64,000 nt of DNA from Cristatella mucedo (taxonomy: Eukaryota; Bryozoa; Phylactolaemata; Cristatellidae): positions 1,050,001 through 1,114,000 of the forward strand of contig WPIO01000053.1 of assembly GCA_009760855.2 (NCBI GenBank), given 5' to 3'. This document shows positions 47,554-58,826 of this stretch, piece after piece. Both the position numbers and the translations under genes were made by a program. The notes under the pieces were generated by a model. It was not told the DNA's origin. It did no database searches and saw only the letters and a program-made list of their open reading frames with translations. The first letter of the stretch is position 1; every line of letters starts with the position of its first letter.

Positions 47554-47695
47554 TAATAATAATAATAATAATAATAATACACTTGATAAAGTGCCCTGGG
47601 AGAACTCAATCTCGTTCTAGGCGCTTTACATTTGCTGCAAAGGAAACACGATAGACTGGTGAGTGGTGTCATGCTTGACAAACAACATGAATTAA
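47554..47695 (-). mobile_element. LINE-A tail fragment
   Basis: (ATT)n at the left, hairpin (47590-47625), TTTGCTGCAAAGG and the CATGCTTGACAAACAACATG segment, then similarity ends. Confidence 0.78.
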
Positions 47696-47848
47696 ATATG
47701 GCAGGCCGTTCGACAGATCAACAAATACCTGCAAAATCAACACGTTCGAAAACGAGTGGCTGGGGTGGGTGTGTATTGCATAGCAATGTTGGCCACAGAA
47801 ACGGGCGAGCCGGAATAAGGAGAAATGGAAAGAAGCAGACAGGGGCAT

Positions 47849-47875
47849 GACAGTGATACTATCTGTATCACTGTC
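47849..47875. repeat. Perfect 11-bp stem hairpin
   Basis: GACAGTGATAC, loop TATCT, GTATCACTGTC, with GGGG and CCCC just outside. No gene or T-run follows, so it is not called a terminator. Confidence 0.8.
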
Positions 47876-48040
47876 CCCGTTCCGTAGACCCAATTTCAGG
47901 CCAAATCGGACGACTACAACTTCTGCTGAGGAGCTGGCCCTGCCAAGTATGCATTCATCTCCTGCAGAAGGTCTTAGCAGGTGGTATGTGAATTTTGGCG
48001 ATTAAGTCCAATTATTAGCCAGGGGATCAGCTGCTTCAAG

Positions 48041-48085
48041 ATGCCACATGTGGTGTGGTGCCACATGTGGAGTGGTGCCACGTAT
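48041..48085. repeat. 17-bp tandem repeat with palindromic core
   Basis: GCCACATGTGGTGTGGT twice plus a partial third copy; each has the palindrome CCACATGTGG. Confidence 0.85.
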
Positions 48086-49410
48086 TGCCACTTCCATTCG
48101 TCAGGGCTACTGGCTACTGATTAGCCATGGCGGTAGTACCGGCGGCTTACCTTGCTTAGGGCTGCCACCCTGGGCAGCAGCATGATACGATCGAGCAGCC
48201 GGTGCCAGAATCAGCGCCCAAAATGCATGCAAAGGAAGGCTTCCTTGTCTGTCAACCAAGTGGCCGACAGTAGTAGGTAGTTGTACCGAAAAAGTGAGAC
48301 AATACGCAAATGAGATGGTGGATATCTGCCAAATCAGCCAGATACTGACAGCTCCGTGGACTTTCAGCAGTTCCAGTATGACACTCCTATACGAACCAGG
48401 CACGTCATATGCAATATTTGGTAAATGTACATTCAGCTTTGAAAACATTTGTATTCCAATGCTAAGGCTGCACAAGTGTGGCTATTTGGGGCTGCCAAAT
48501 AGACCGAATTAAGCTAAGGATGTGTATGGACTTATAGTAACAAGGTCAGGGTGATCTGCATTATTGCGATACTGCACTATCGTCGGCTGCCATTGAGTCT
48601 TGTATATTATATATGTGTTGAGGCAGCATCTGCGACTGGCAACCCGTGCTTCGTCACGCAAGCTCCACAAGTCCAGCGTCACGTGTCTAAAATGACAAGC
48701 ACAATTATGTTCGCGTTATTTGTGATAACCGGTCTTTAGTGCATGAGCCACTAGGTCACTTTCCTAACACTACTTCATGTTGGCATTTATGCAGGGAGGG
48801 AGCTATTAAAAGTAACGGCTCGGTTACGACGTGTAAGCATGTATGCATGTCACAAATTAGAAGCGGCACGAACAAATTTCGAGTTGTACCACACGGTTAT
48901 CAGTAACGCTCAGCCGAACGGCTATACTTACTACCGCCCTCGGTTATATTCCATCACCCTCTTTTTATTTATTAGATTTCTGTAGTCTTCACGCTCTTTG
49001 TCCCATAAACGATGACCTGCCTGGTAGGCCTCGATCGATGCTGCCGCACTATCGTCTGCCATTGTTCACATGTAATTGAGGCAGGCTCTTGCAGACATAT
49101 CTGATTGGTTGACTAGTTTCGGCTACAGTCGCTTTTCTCTCAGAAGTTGGGCCACGCTGCAGGGCACCGTTTCTCTGTCCTGACACCGACGGCTCACTGG
49201 GAGTGATGACGAAGGCAACAAGATCAAATATGGATGGTAACCGGCCAAAGCCAACCGTGTAAACGCGGCATTAGCGTTGCCAAACCAGAACCACGGCTTC
49301 ATGGTAAACGCCACTCCACGTGACTCCATTGCCACAGGCAGCTGCTGGCTCCTCACGCGATTCTTCGTGCTGACTTGCAGCTGGCTTCCTCCGTAGGGCG
49401 GTCAAAAACA

Positions 49411-49640
49411 GGTGGCTCCTGTGCGACTGCACTCGCTCACTCTGCGAGATTCCGTTGCGAAGGTCGCCTCTGCTTTTTTCCTAGGCTAATAATAATGTTA
49501 ATGCACTTGATAAAGCGCTCTCAGAGAACCCAATCTCTGCCTAAGCGCTTTACACTTCCTGCAAGGGAAACGGCTCCTGTTCAACTGCACTCGTTCACTC
49601 TGCGAGATTCCACCGCGAATGCTGCCTCCGCTTTTGCTCA
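49411..49640. repeat. 65-base direct repeat pair
   Basis: 49411-49478 and 49570-49640 share GGCTCCTGT, ACTGCACTCG, TCACTCTGCGAGATTCC and GCCTC-GCTTTT; a LINE-A tail lies between. Confidence 0.8.
49486..49570 (-). mobile_element. LINE-A tail fragment flanked by a 65-base direct repeat
   Basis: A short tail (ATT run, hairpin, CTTCCTGCAAGGGAAAC). On both sides lie copies of a sequence starting GGCTCCTGT and containing CTCTGCGAGATTCC (49411-49478 and 49570-49640). Confidence 0.75.
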
Positions 49641-49940
49641 AGGCGCAGGACGCTCTTTTCCTTTCCTAAGCGTGCATCGGAGCATTTCGTAGGTATCCCT
49701 CACGGAATCACTCGTGAGCATTCGTCAGGTGTTGTATACTGAAGCGTGCGGACATGCCGCAGCAGCTATACTCTGACCGCCTGGATATCCACCGCGGCTC
49801 CTGAATTATACCGATTACGAACCGGTTGAGTCTTAATCTGCGTTCGTCACGTAAAATACCAACTCGCGTAACCATCGTTCAGCTGCCCTTTTTTGCCTCA
49901 GAGCGTGGCGATCGAGTGGATTGGTGGAGGTTCTGCGACT

Positions 49941-50112
49941 GCCAATCAGCGAGTCGCAATACCCGGCCTCGACCCCTCAACCTTTGAAGCCCTCTGCTGG
50001 CCAATCAGCGAGATGCACGCCATGGCGTCGACCCCGTAGCCATGAGAGGGCCAATCGGCACGACCTGGTTTCGACCCCTCGACCTCAGAAGCCCTCTGCA
50101 GGCCAATCAGTT
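49941..50112. repeat. Four-copy direct repeat carrying GCCAATCAG
   Basis: GCCAATCAG or a one-base variant at 49941, 50000, 50050 and 50102, each followed by CGACCCC-like and AAGCCCTCTGC-like segments; spacing 50-59 bases. Confidence 0.8.
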
Positions 50113-50274
50113 AGATGTGAAACCTGTCTTCGACCCGGTAGCTCTCTGCAGGCCTCTAGTGCGATGCCAGGCGTGGATGGTCCGATGGATTCGGACAGTC
50201 TTGGACGGGTGCGACAAATTACCGAAACCCACAGCATTCCTCTCGAATTAGGCTAACATCGGCTTGTTTAGATA

Positions 50275-50802
50275 AGCTTTGCTGAAGGAGCTAGGACGGT
50301 TGCCGGTTGAGCACAGGATACAGAGCAAAGTTCTTACGCTGACCCACAAGGCCCGCCACGGCTTGGCTCCTTCATACCTAGCTGAGCTGCTGCATCAGTT
50401 TCAGCCTGTTCGCGCCCTCAGGTCCTGTGTGGACAATAAATTAGCTGTCCCATTCCTCCGCTTAAAGACAGTTGGTGACAGAAGCTTTAGCTCTGCAGGT
50501 CCTAGACTGTGGAACTCGCTTCCACAATTCTTACGCAACGATAACTACTCTTCTACTGCCAACTATGGCACATCCTTTTCAGCGGTCCTGAGCTGCTACT
50601 TCTATGCTACTCACTGCCTCAACTGCTCTCCTGACTCAGCTATGCTTCCCACTTTCTCTCTGTTGCGTGAGACGAAGTCTGTTGGCTACCGAATGCGTAC
50701 CGAAAGCCTCTTAGGCTGTGAGTGCGCTATACAAAACTCTCCTGCGTAACACCCACATGGTCTTTATGACTTTGTTGAGTTACAGACAAAGATACATTAC
50801 AT
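50275..50802 (+). mobile_element. LINE-B 3' fragment
   Basis: C-terminal domain open from LLKELGRLPVEHRIQSKVL to about 50740, including FSSAGPRLWNSLPQFL, followed by the 3' UTR and an ATTACATTACAT tail. It is followed at once by LINE-A. Confidence 0.86.
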
Positions 50803-51560
50803 TACATAAAGATACCACGTCCAAGTTGGTCCATGCATTCGTGACATCCCGTCTCGACTTCTGCAACTCACTGCTTACTGGCCAACCTGCATGTGCGATC
50901 AGGCGATTGCAGCTGGTGCAAAACTATGCCGCTAGGCTTGTCTGTCGTGAGCGTCGCAGTTGCCCCATCACACCACTTCTCGCCGACCTGCACTGGCTAC
51001 CAGTCAAGCAACGGATTGACTTCAAGGTTTTGTCGCTCACTTTTAGGTCCCTTCATTCTATGGCTCCAGCCTATCTCTCAGATCTACTCCCCCACCAGGC
51101 CAAGCATCGTACCATCCGCTTTTCGGAATCCAACAGTCTACCAATACTTTGTACAAACCTCAAATCCTTTAGAGACCGTGCATTTAGTTCGTATGCTCCC
51201 AAAGCCTGGAACTCCCTCCCGACTTGCTTCCGAACATCCCCTGACTTGACCACATTTAAAAAGAACTTGAGAACACACCTATTTAGGACAGCATTTAGTG
51301 GATCCCTGTGATTCGTCCTTCATGTGCTTATGCATGCTGACACTGTGCATGGTGCCACTAACCACATTTGCAAGCTGACCCTGTGCATGTCACACCTAAC
51401 CATGTTATCCATTTTGTTTGTTTATCAAGCATGATATTACTCACCATTCAATTGCATTTCCCTTTGCAGCAAATGTAAAGCGCCTAGAGAGAGAGAGAGA
51501 GAGAGAGAGAGATTGAGTTCTCTTGTGGCGCTTTATCAAGTGCAGTATTATTTTTATCAT
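50803..51560 (+). mobile_element. LINE-A copy abutting a LINE-B tail
   Basis: A 5'-truncated C-terminal domain (DTTSKLVHAFVTSRLDF to THLFRTAFSGSL, stop 51311) with complete 3' UTR. It starts directly after the ATTACATTACAT tail of a LINE-B copy. The AGAGAG inside the tail hairpin has expanded to about 27 bases at 51486-51512. Confidence 0.88.
51486..51512. repeat. (GA)n grown inside a LINE-A tail hairpin
   Basis: About 13 GA units in place of the usual AGAGAGAG arm. Confidence 0.95.
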
Positions 51561-51574
51561 TATTACTATTATTA

Positions 51575-53990
51575 TCGACCAGACGCAAGCATTGGCGAGC
51601 TCCAATTTTACACTGGTCTTGTAGTACACGTTCGAATTATCTATCCACCAAATTTCATATCGCCTCGCACACAAGCACTTATGCAAATGAGCTTTGACGT
51701 TGGACGCCTTTACCTCAATCCGCCCTAATTCATTCTAGTTCCTATCAAATCCACCACAAATCAGCGGCGCACAGCTCCAAAAGTTTGGAATATCAAACTA
51801 CGCTTCGCACACAATGTACCCGGAAAGTTTTTGCTCGTGATTCCGCTCACGCGTTCTCACGAAGTCCACTGGAATAAGAATGCAGTGGCCCAGGCCAATA
51901 CCACAATTCACCACAATCCCCTGCATTCCACACGCAACGAAGGAAATCCTGTTTGAAAGGCTCTTTATTTGATTGTGTGTGACACTGCACACTGCAAAAA
52001 TTGCACTTAAAGAATTTCACGTGCATTGACATGGCCGTTCTCGTGCAATGTGCTGCAATCGATTGCAGTAGCCTGGGCCGAAACCAAAATCCACTTCAAT
52101 CCACCGAATATAAAAATGACATACATTGCGCCGAGCTCCAGTTTTTATTGCATTTTAAAGTGCACCGTGCTGTGTGCACAACCACGTAAAATTAAAAAAA
52201 ATTGTGCAACCTCACACTGTGGCAATGTGTGGCAATCGCCTGAAATGACCTGGGAAAACTCTATTCCACTGCCAATCATCCTCAAATCGCCATCGCGAAG
52301 CTCTAATTGACAATGCATATAGGACTAGACATAGTTCAAAGTGCATATACAAAATTTTGCTATATTGTGCACACGCATTCTCATGCAATGAATTGCAATC
52401 GACGGCAAAGGCACGTTCCCATACCGAAATCCACCTTAATCCGCCGAAATCCGCCGCAATCCGCCACACAGTGACCAGAACGCGTACACTAGAAGCTCTA
52501 ATTATGATTGCACGCTGCTCTACTCTTCGGTTATTGGGTACTCGCATAACTTCACTGTAATTGCCTCGACCATACTGCAGCAATGCACTGCAATTGACGG
52601 CAACTGCCCGGGCCAGTACGTCAATCCATCGAAACCCGCCGAAAAATCACCAGAATAAGTACACTTTAAGATCTAATAGTGATTGCACGTTGCTCAAATT
52701 TTTAGTTATTGTGTAGTCCCACAATTTTACTGCAATCGCCTCGATCATTTGGCAGCAATGCACTGCAATTGACTGCAATCGCCGGGGCCAATACGGCAAT
52801 CTACAGCAATCCGATGCAAAATGCCATGAAATCGGTTTCGCAATGCTCCATCTTTTAATGCATGTTGCAAAGCACACTGTTTAAAGTCAGCCACATCATT
52901 TTAAGCAATTGTGCTCGCACAATCTCCAGAAATGCACGGCAATTTACGGCAACGGCTCGGCTCGAAGCAGCAATCCACTACTATCCATGGCTAGTCGACC
53001 ATAAATTAGCTGCACGAAGTGCCAATTATCATCACATTTCGCATTTCTTTGCGCTAAAAGTAAAATCGCAGGACTTTCAAGCTATTTTGCACGTTAATTG
53101 TCAAAAATGCACGGCAATAGACAGCAATAGCAGGGATTAATACAGTAATTCATTGCAAATTGACGAGAAATCGCTTGCACCAAGCTCCAATTCTTATTAC
53201 ACGTAACATTTCACTGCTCGCGCAGTACTTTCAACCATTTCAACCATCTCTGACCGTTAAATTTTGGGCAATGCATGGCAATTGACGGTAATGGCTGGGG
53301 AAAATACTGCAATCCATTATGATCCATCGCAAAGCACTGGAAAGTGACTGGGCCAAAATCAAAGTTACGTTACCTTTTACAGTGCACTGTGTTTAAAGCG
53401 AAATCACATCCTTTCAAATAATCGCGAACGTTCGATCACAAGCAATTAATGGCAAAATCGGCATCTATGGCCAGGGTCAATACCCCAATTTACGGCAAAT
53501 TGACGAGAAATTGCCAGCGAGGAAGCCTTAATTGTCATCACATATAACATTCCGCTGCGTCCAAAGTAAAACCGTGGCATTTTCAAAACACTTTGCTCGT
53601 TGACTGTCAGCAATGCACGGCAATCCACAGCAAATGTAGGGGCCGATAGGGCCATCCGCGGAAAATTGACAAGACTGGCTGCAGTAAACTACAACTCTCA
53701 TTCCACGTAACATGTACCTGTGTGTTCGCATAATTTGTATCCATTGTGCGAGTTCAATCGACAGTAATACACGGCAATTGACGGCAATGGCCTGAGAAAT
53801 ACGCCAATCCATAACGGTCAGTTACAAATGGACCGACAGTTGCTGAGAGAAGCTCAAACATTTCTTCCTTATTGCACTACACACCAGTAAAATTGCAGCT
53901 ACATCCTTTTATACAATCGACAAAGGCACAATCGAGGGCAATGCAGGGCAATCGAAGGCAATGGCCCGGCCTCTTCCACGATCAGTTCAC
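51575..53990. repeat. Highly diverged tandem array, period about 172 bp, about 14 units
   Basis: A core resembling CAATGCACGGCAATTGACGG, followed by a GGGCCAATACGGCAATCCA-like segment and later by AGCTCCAATT, recurs at about 51870, 52046, 52223, 52386, 52581, 52756, 52930, 53105, 53269, 53443, 53611, 53765 and 53939. Spacing is 154-195 bases, mean about 172. Units differ strongly, so the array looks old. Inside each unit GGCAAT recurs every 12-25 bases. Small open frames here are incidental. The period is close to a nucleosome repeat, as in many satellites; no function is shown. Confidence 0.75.
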
Positions 53991-55029
53991 ATCTAATCTT
54001 TAAGCTATGACATGGCCAGTTCCTAACGATTAGCTCACGTGTTGCAGAAGCTTTGTGCCTTAAACGCAAGATATGTATCCAACATGCTCTGTTTCTATAT
54101 ATCACAATTCAGGAAACCCTACTAAACTGCTGGATGATTGCCTGACCTATTTGATATGCCGGCGCTTCAGTGCTCCAGTGCTCCAGTGCTTCAATGTTTC
54201 AGTGCCGAGTTAGGTAGATTCTCGGCCAGGACCATACATGATACCAAACAGAACCATTAACATGAATGATAGGCATTCATTTTCCACTTTGTCATCTTAA
54301 CAGATTCTAGCAACAATTGCTATCAATGATTTTCACACTAATTCTTCACATTAGTAGCTGTACTGTCTTGTCTTCATCTTCATCCCCGATAGCCATCGTC
54401 ATGTCAACGAGCCGGGCTAAGACGCGCTTTACAATCACCTTCTTCATTCACATTCAGGTTGCCAGCATAACACTTGACAAAAGAGACAGACTAAAACCTT
54501 TTGCTTTGGCCATGCGTCATATGGTACCTGAAACGACCTCAAAACTAGAACACGATCAGCGCTCATGCTAAAAAGAGGAGCAAACCTCGCTGCACCAAAG
54601 TGATTGCGATTTCTCATCTTCATGTGCAGAATCGTCTCGCCATTCACGTCTTCTCTGCCTTAGAGTCAGTTAGACAGAAAGTGTGCTAAATAAGCTGGGC
54701 AACATCCGGAAGATTTAGTAACACTCGCTGTAACGCTTTCAAGACGCAGTGAAGAATGCAGTTGATGCAAAGCGGAACACGAAATCCGTTCCTTTGCTTT
54801 AATGACTTGCAGATTCAATGAACTTCATGAGCGTCAGGAACTCGCACTAAGCTGTTTTACATGCAGGTGCGAAATGGTCATGGCATTGCAACTGAATTTA
54901 AATCTCGTTGAAAAACCGCTGAAACAGTCTCGTATACTCTCATAACCGACGGTCAAGCTATCCCTAGAAAAGTCTAGATTTCCGCCACACTCAGAAGCCA
55001 TGTAATAGACAACCAGTCATCTCCGTCGC
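53991..55029. other. No gene seen
   Basis: Only the 9-bp repeat at 54164 stands out. Confidence 0.6.
54164..54206. repeat. 9-bp short tandem repeat
   Basis: CAGTGCTCC/CAGTGCTTC, about five imperfect copies. Confidence 0.85.
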
Positions 55030-55530
55030 CGAAATTTGGTACTTAAAGATTGTTCAAAACTCTGCAGCTAGGCTTCTCTGTCGTGAGCGTCGCAGTTGGC
55101 ACATTGCACAACTTCTAGGCGACGTGCACTGGGGCTCCTAGCCGACCTACACTCGAGCCCAGTCAAGCAGTGCATCATGACCGTGCCATTAGTTCGTATG
55201 CTCCCAAAGCTTGGAACTTACTAGTGACTGGGGTCATGATATCCCCTGACTTGATGACATTTAAAAAGAAGGTAACGACGAATCTATTTATCACAGCATT
55301 TAGTGGGTCCATGTGATTCTTCCTCTGTGTGCTTATGCATGCATTGCTGCTACTCACCATATTTTTAATGCTTACCCGTGCATGACACCTTTAGCTCTAT
55401 TATACTTGCTGTTATTGAACATGCCACGACTGACCATTAAATCGTGCTTCCTTTGCTGCAAATTTAAAGTACCTAGAAATAGACTGAATTCTCTGAGGGC
55501 GTTATATAAGCGTATTATTATTATTACATC
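55030..55530 (+). mobile_element. LINE-A copy, old and rearranged
   Basis: It begins in QNSAARL...RERRS, has a duplicated 'LHW' segment and internal loss at 55110-55190, then the C-terminal end, 3' UTR and ATT tail. Several stops and indels show age. Confidence 0.75.
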
Positions 55531-55967
55531 AGATAGATTTTGATTGCCCAAATATTATTCATTGTTTTTAGTAATTATACCTTGGAATCGATTATATTGT
55601 CATTAACCTGCATAACCAAGAGATCTGCACTTGTGACTCCAAGTGCGATCAGGGCCGCTAACTGTCTTCTTGGTTCTTGGCATTCAGGCAGTAGCGGAGG
55701 CAGTAGCAGGAAATGGGTTGCATCTTCAGACTAAATCTGAAGTCTTACTTACTTACTAAGTCTTACTCTTATGTAAACCGGCCTTAATTTGGCGACGTTT
55801 CTAATGCAGAAGCAGGCTGATTTGACAATGGACGAATCTGTTTATCTACTAATAGGTGATTTTGTAATAGTAATGTGTCACAGAAAAGATGCTCACTCAA
55901 TGAATGTTGAGGTTCAGATTGCATCCCAACTCAAGCGTGGCTCGAATTTTTTGAATGTGTATGTTTG

Positions 55968-55989
55968 TATATATATATATATATATATA
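55968..55989. repeat. (TA)n microsatellite
   Basis: Eleven TA units. Confidence 0.95.
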
Positions 55990-56059
55990 CAGCTGTTTTT
56001 ATTATCTTCAAGCCTCAGGAACAATCAATATAGTTATATGAAAAATGCATTTTTATATA

Positions 56060-56129
56060 AGAAAACTGATCACCTAACCGGGTACTTCACATATGCCTCG
56101 GGCTCGAACCCATGACCTCGTTGGTCAAA
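56060..56129 (-). mobile_element. SINE-B fragment
   Basis: Middle of SINE-B only (GGGTTCGAGCCCGAGGCATA on the minus strand); it joins LINE-A directly. Confidence 0.7.
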
Positions 56130-56730
56130 TGCAGTTGCAGTTGCCACATCACACCACTTCTCGCCGACCTGCACTGGCTACCAGTCAAGCAACGGATTGA
56201 CTTCAAGGTTTTGTCGCTCACTTATAGGTCACTTCATTCTTTGGCTCCAGCCTATCTTTCAGATCTACTCCCCCACCAGGCCAAGCATCGTACCATCCGC
56301 TTTTCAGAATCCAACAGTTTACCAATACCTCGTACAAACCTCAAATCCTTTGGAGACCATGCATTTAGTTCGTATGCTCCCAAAGCCTGGAACTCCCTCC
56401 CTACTTGCGTCCGATCATCCCCTGACTTGACCACATTTAAAAAGAACTTGAGAACACACCTATTTAGGACAGCATTTAGTGGGTCCCTGTGATTCTTCCT
56501 TCATGTGCTTATGCGTGCTGACACTGTGCATGCTGCCACTAACCACATTTGCATGCTGACCCTGTACATGTCACTCCTAACCATGTTATTTACGTTGTTT
56601 ATCAAGCATGATATTAGTCACCATTCAATCGCATTTTTCTTAGCAGCAAATGTAAAGCGCCTAGAAAGAGATTGAGTTCTCTGAGGGCGCTTTATCAAGT
56701 ACAGTATTATTATTATCATTATTATTAATC
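56130..56730 (+). mobile_element. LINE-A copy joined to a SINE-B fragment
   Basis: The C-terminal domain is open from CHITPLLADLHWLPVKQ to THLFRTAFSGSL (stop 56492), followed by the 3' UTR, hairpin and ATT tail. The 5' truncation point joins directly to a partial SINE-B at 56060-56129. Confidence 0.86.
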
Positions 56731-56745
56731 ACTTTGACCTCGGTC

Positions 56746-56905
56746 ATTGAAATATAATATAATATAATTTATTTATATAGCGCCCCAAGAGGACTTAATC
56801 TTTATTCAGTCGCTTCACATATGCCTCGGGGCTCGAGCCCACGACCTCAGTCAGACCTTGGTCGGAGCGAGCACCTTAACCGCTAGACCAAACCAGCACG
56901 TCATT
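56746..56905 (-). mobile_element. SINE-B copy, best preserved
   Basis: On the minus strand: A box TGGTCTAGCGG followed by TTAAGGTGCTCG, B box region GGGCTCGAGCCC, body, AGATTAAGTCCTCTTGGGGC and GCTATATAAATAAATT-ATATT repeats. The A and B boxes fit RNA polymerase III promoter consensus. Confidence 0.87.
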
Positions 56906-57384
56906 GATAGGCGATTAACCGTACTCTCGGGCCAAACTGAATTTGTTCAATGAAGGCTGAAGGGACTTAAGTAATCCCTATCAGTATAAATGTTTAAAAA
57001 GGTCGTGGAATTCGGTAGAATTCGGTAGACCTTGGTGTGTAATCGGGTAGAGATGAAAGCCAAGATTGTGTTTGATGATGACATTGCCTAGAGGGAGAGT
57101 ATACACTTTGAAAAAGAGGGCAAAATACTGAGCCTTAATTTACCCTTACTTTAATGCTGCGTCTACATCACTGCCTTTCCTCCTTGCCGACGCCTACATG
57201 TAGAGCAATTGTACTACCGATTCAGGAAACGGAAATATCCGACTTGGTCCCACCCACAGCGTCGTGCTCTAATGCGGGAGGCTGGTATGTGAGTGAGTTT
57301 CCCAAGGAAGATGAGCGTATAATAAAAGGCTTTTTCGAATGCACGCCGTCACTGGTGTGTTGGCTTATAGTAATGTGATGTGAT
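56906..57384. other. No gene seen
   Basis: May contain a decayed minus-strand LINE-A stretch (57030-57140), judged too weak to call. Confidence 0.4.
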
Positions 57385-57892
57385 CTAATGTATTTCCGTC
57401 TGTAACTCCACAAAGACAATATTCCTATGCAGAAAAGTTTTGTGTAGGGAGCTCAAAGCCTATGCGGCTCTCAGTACGCATTGCGGAGCCAAACGACTTC
57501 ATCTCGTGAAACAAAAAGAAAGTGGGTAGCATGGCTGAGTCAGGAGAGCATTTTAAGTAGTGAGTAGATGGAAGTAGCAGCTCAGGATGGCAGGAAATGA
57601 TGTGTCATAGTGGCAGCAGGACAGTAGATGCTGTTGCATAAGAATTGTGGAAGCGAGTTACGCAGTCTAGGACATGCAGTGGTAAAGCTTTTGTCACCAA
57701 CGGTCTTTAAGCGGAGAAATGGAACAGCTAATGTATTTTCCATGCAAGACCTGAAGGCACGAGGAGGCTGAAGCTGGTGCATCAGTTCAGCTCGGTAAGA
57801 AAGAACCAGGCTGTGGCGGGCCTTGTGGGTCAGCGCGAGAACCTTGCTCAATATCCGTTGATCAACCGGCAGCGATCAAGCGCTTTCAGCAA

Positions 57893-57982
57893 TGTGGGAT
57901 TTACTCTCCTGCGTAACACCCACTTAGTCTTTATGGCTTTGTGGAGTTACAGACGGAGATACATAAATATATAAATAAATAA
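57893..57982 (+). mobile_element. LINE-B tail inserted in an older LINE-B
   Basis: TTTACTCTCCTGCGTAACAC, TTATGGCTTTGTGGAG and TTACAGACGGAGATACAT with an ATAAATA-like tail, in the opposite orientation to the surrounding copy. Confidence 0.78.
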
Positions 57983-58065
57983 TTTTCGGACTAGCCTTAC
58001 TGCCATATTCATCGTCAGCTGCAGTGGCCTTGTGGCTTTTTTGGTAGCCCAGCCAAAAGGAAGTT

Positions 58066-58826
58066 ACAATTAGGGCTTGTTTAGATAAGGATACCACGTC
58101 CAAGTTGGTCCATGCATTCGTGACATCTCGTCTCGACTTCTGCAATTCACTGCTTACTGGCCTACCAGCATGTGCGATCAGGCGATTGCAGCTGGTGCAA
58201 AACTCTGCAGCTAGGCTTGTCTGTCGTGAGCGTCGCAGTTGCCACATTACTCCACTTCTCGCCGACATGCACTGGCTACCAGTCAAGCAACGGATTGACT
58301 TCAAGGTTTTGTCGCTCACTTTTAGGTCTCTTCATTCTATGGCTCCAGCCTATCTTTCAGATATACTACCCCATCAAGCCAAGCATCGTACCACTCGCTT
58401 TTCGGAATCCAACAGTCTAGAAATACCTCGTACAAACCTTAAATCCTTTGGAGACCGTTCATTTAGCTCGTATGCTCCCAAAGCCTGGAACTCCCTCCCG
58501 ACCTGCATCAGAACATCCCCTGACCTGACCACATTTAAAAGAAACTTAAAAACACACCTATTTAGGACAGCATTTAGTGGGTCCCTGTGATTCGTCCTTG
58601 TTGTGCTTATGCGTGCTGACACTGTGCATGCTGCCACTAACCACATTTGCATGCTGACCCTGTGCATGTCACCCCTAACCATATTATTCATTTTGTTTGT
58701 TTTTCAAGCATGATTTTACTTACTATTCTATTGCGTATCACTTTGCAGCAAATGTAAAGCGCCTAGAAAGAGATTAAGTTCTCTGAGGGCGCTTTATCAA
58801 GTGCAATATTATTATTATTATTATTA
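58066..58826 (+). mobile_element. LINE-A copy, 5'-truncated, intact C-terminal frame, nested in LINE-B
   Basis: It begins in ACLDKDTTSKLVHAFVTS and stays open to the natural stop after THLFRTAFSGSL at 58590, then has a full 3' UTR, hairpin and (ATT)n tail. It interrupts a minus-strand LINE-B; TTACAAT on both sides (58056-58062 and about 58823-58829) looks like a target duplication. It is one of the youngest-looking copies. Confidence 0.88.

Larger units (their letters stand above)
47696..49410. other. No gene recognised
   Basis: Holds the 11-bp hairpin and 17-bp repeat. The 122-codon minus frame at 48107-48475 shows no known motif. Confidence 0.5.

Noticed and set aside
47849-47880. Rho-independent terminator
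   Set aside because: No T-run and no bacterial gene context.
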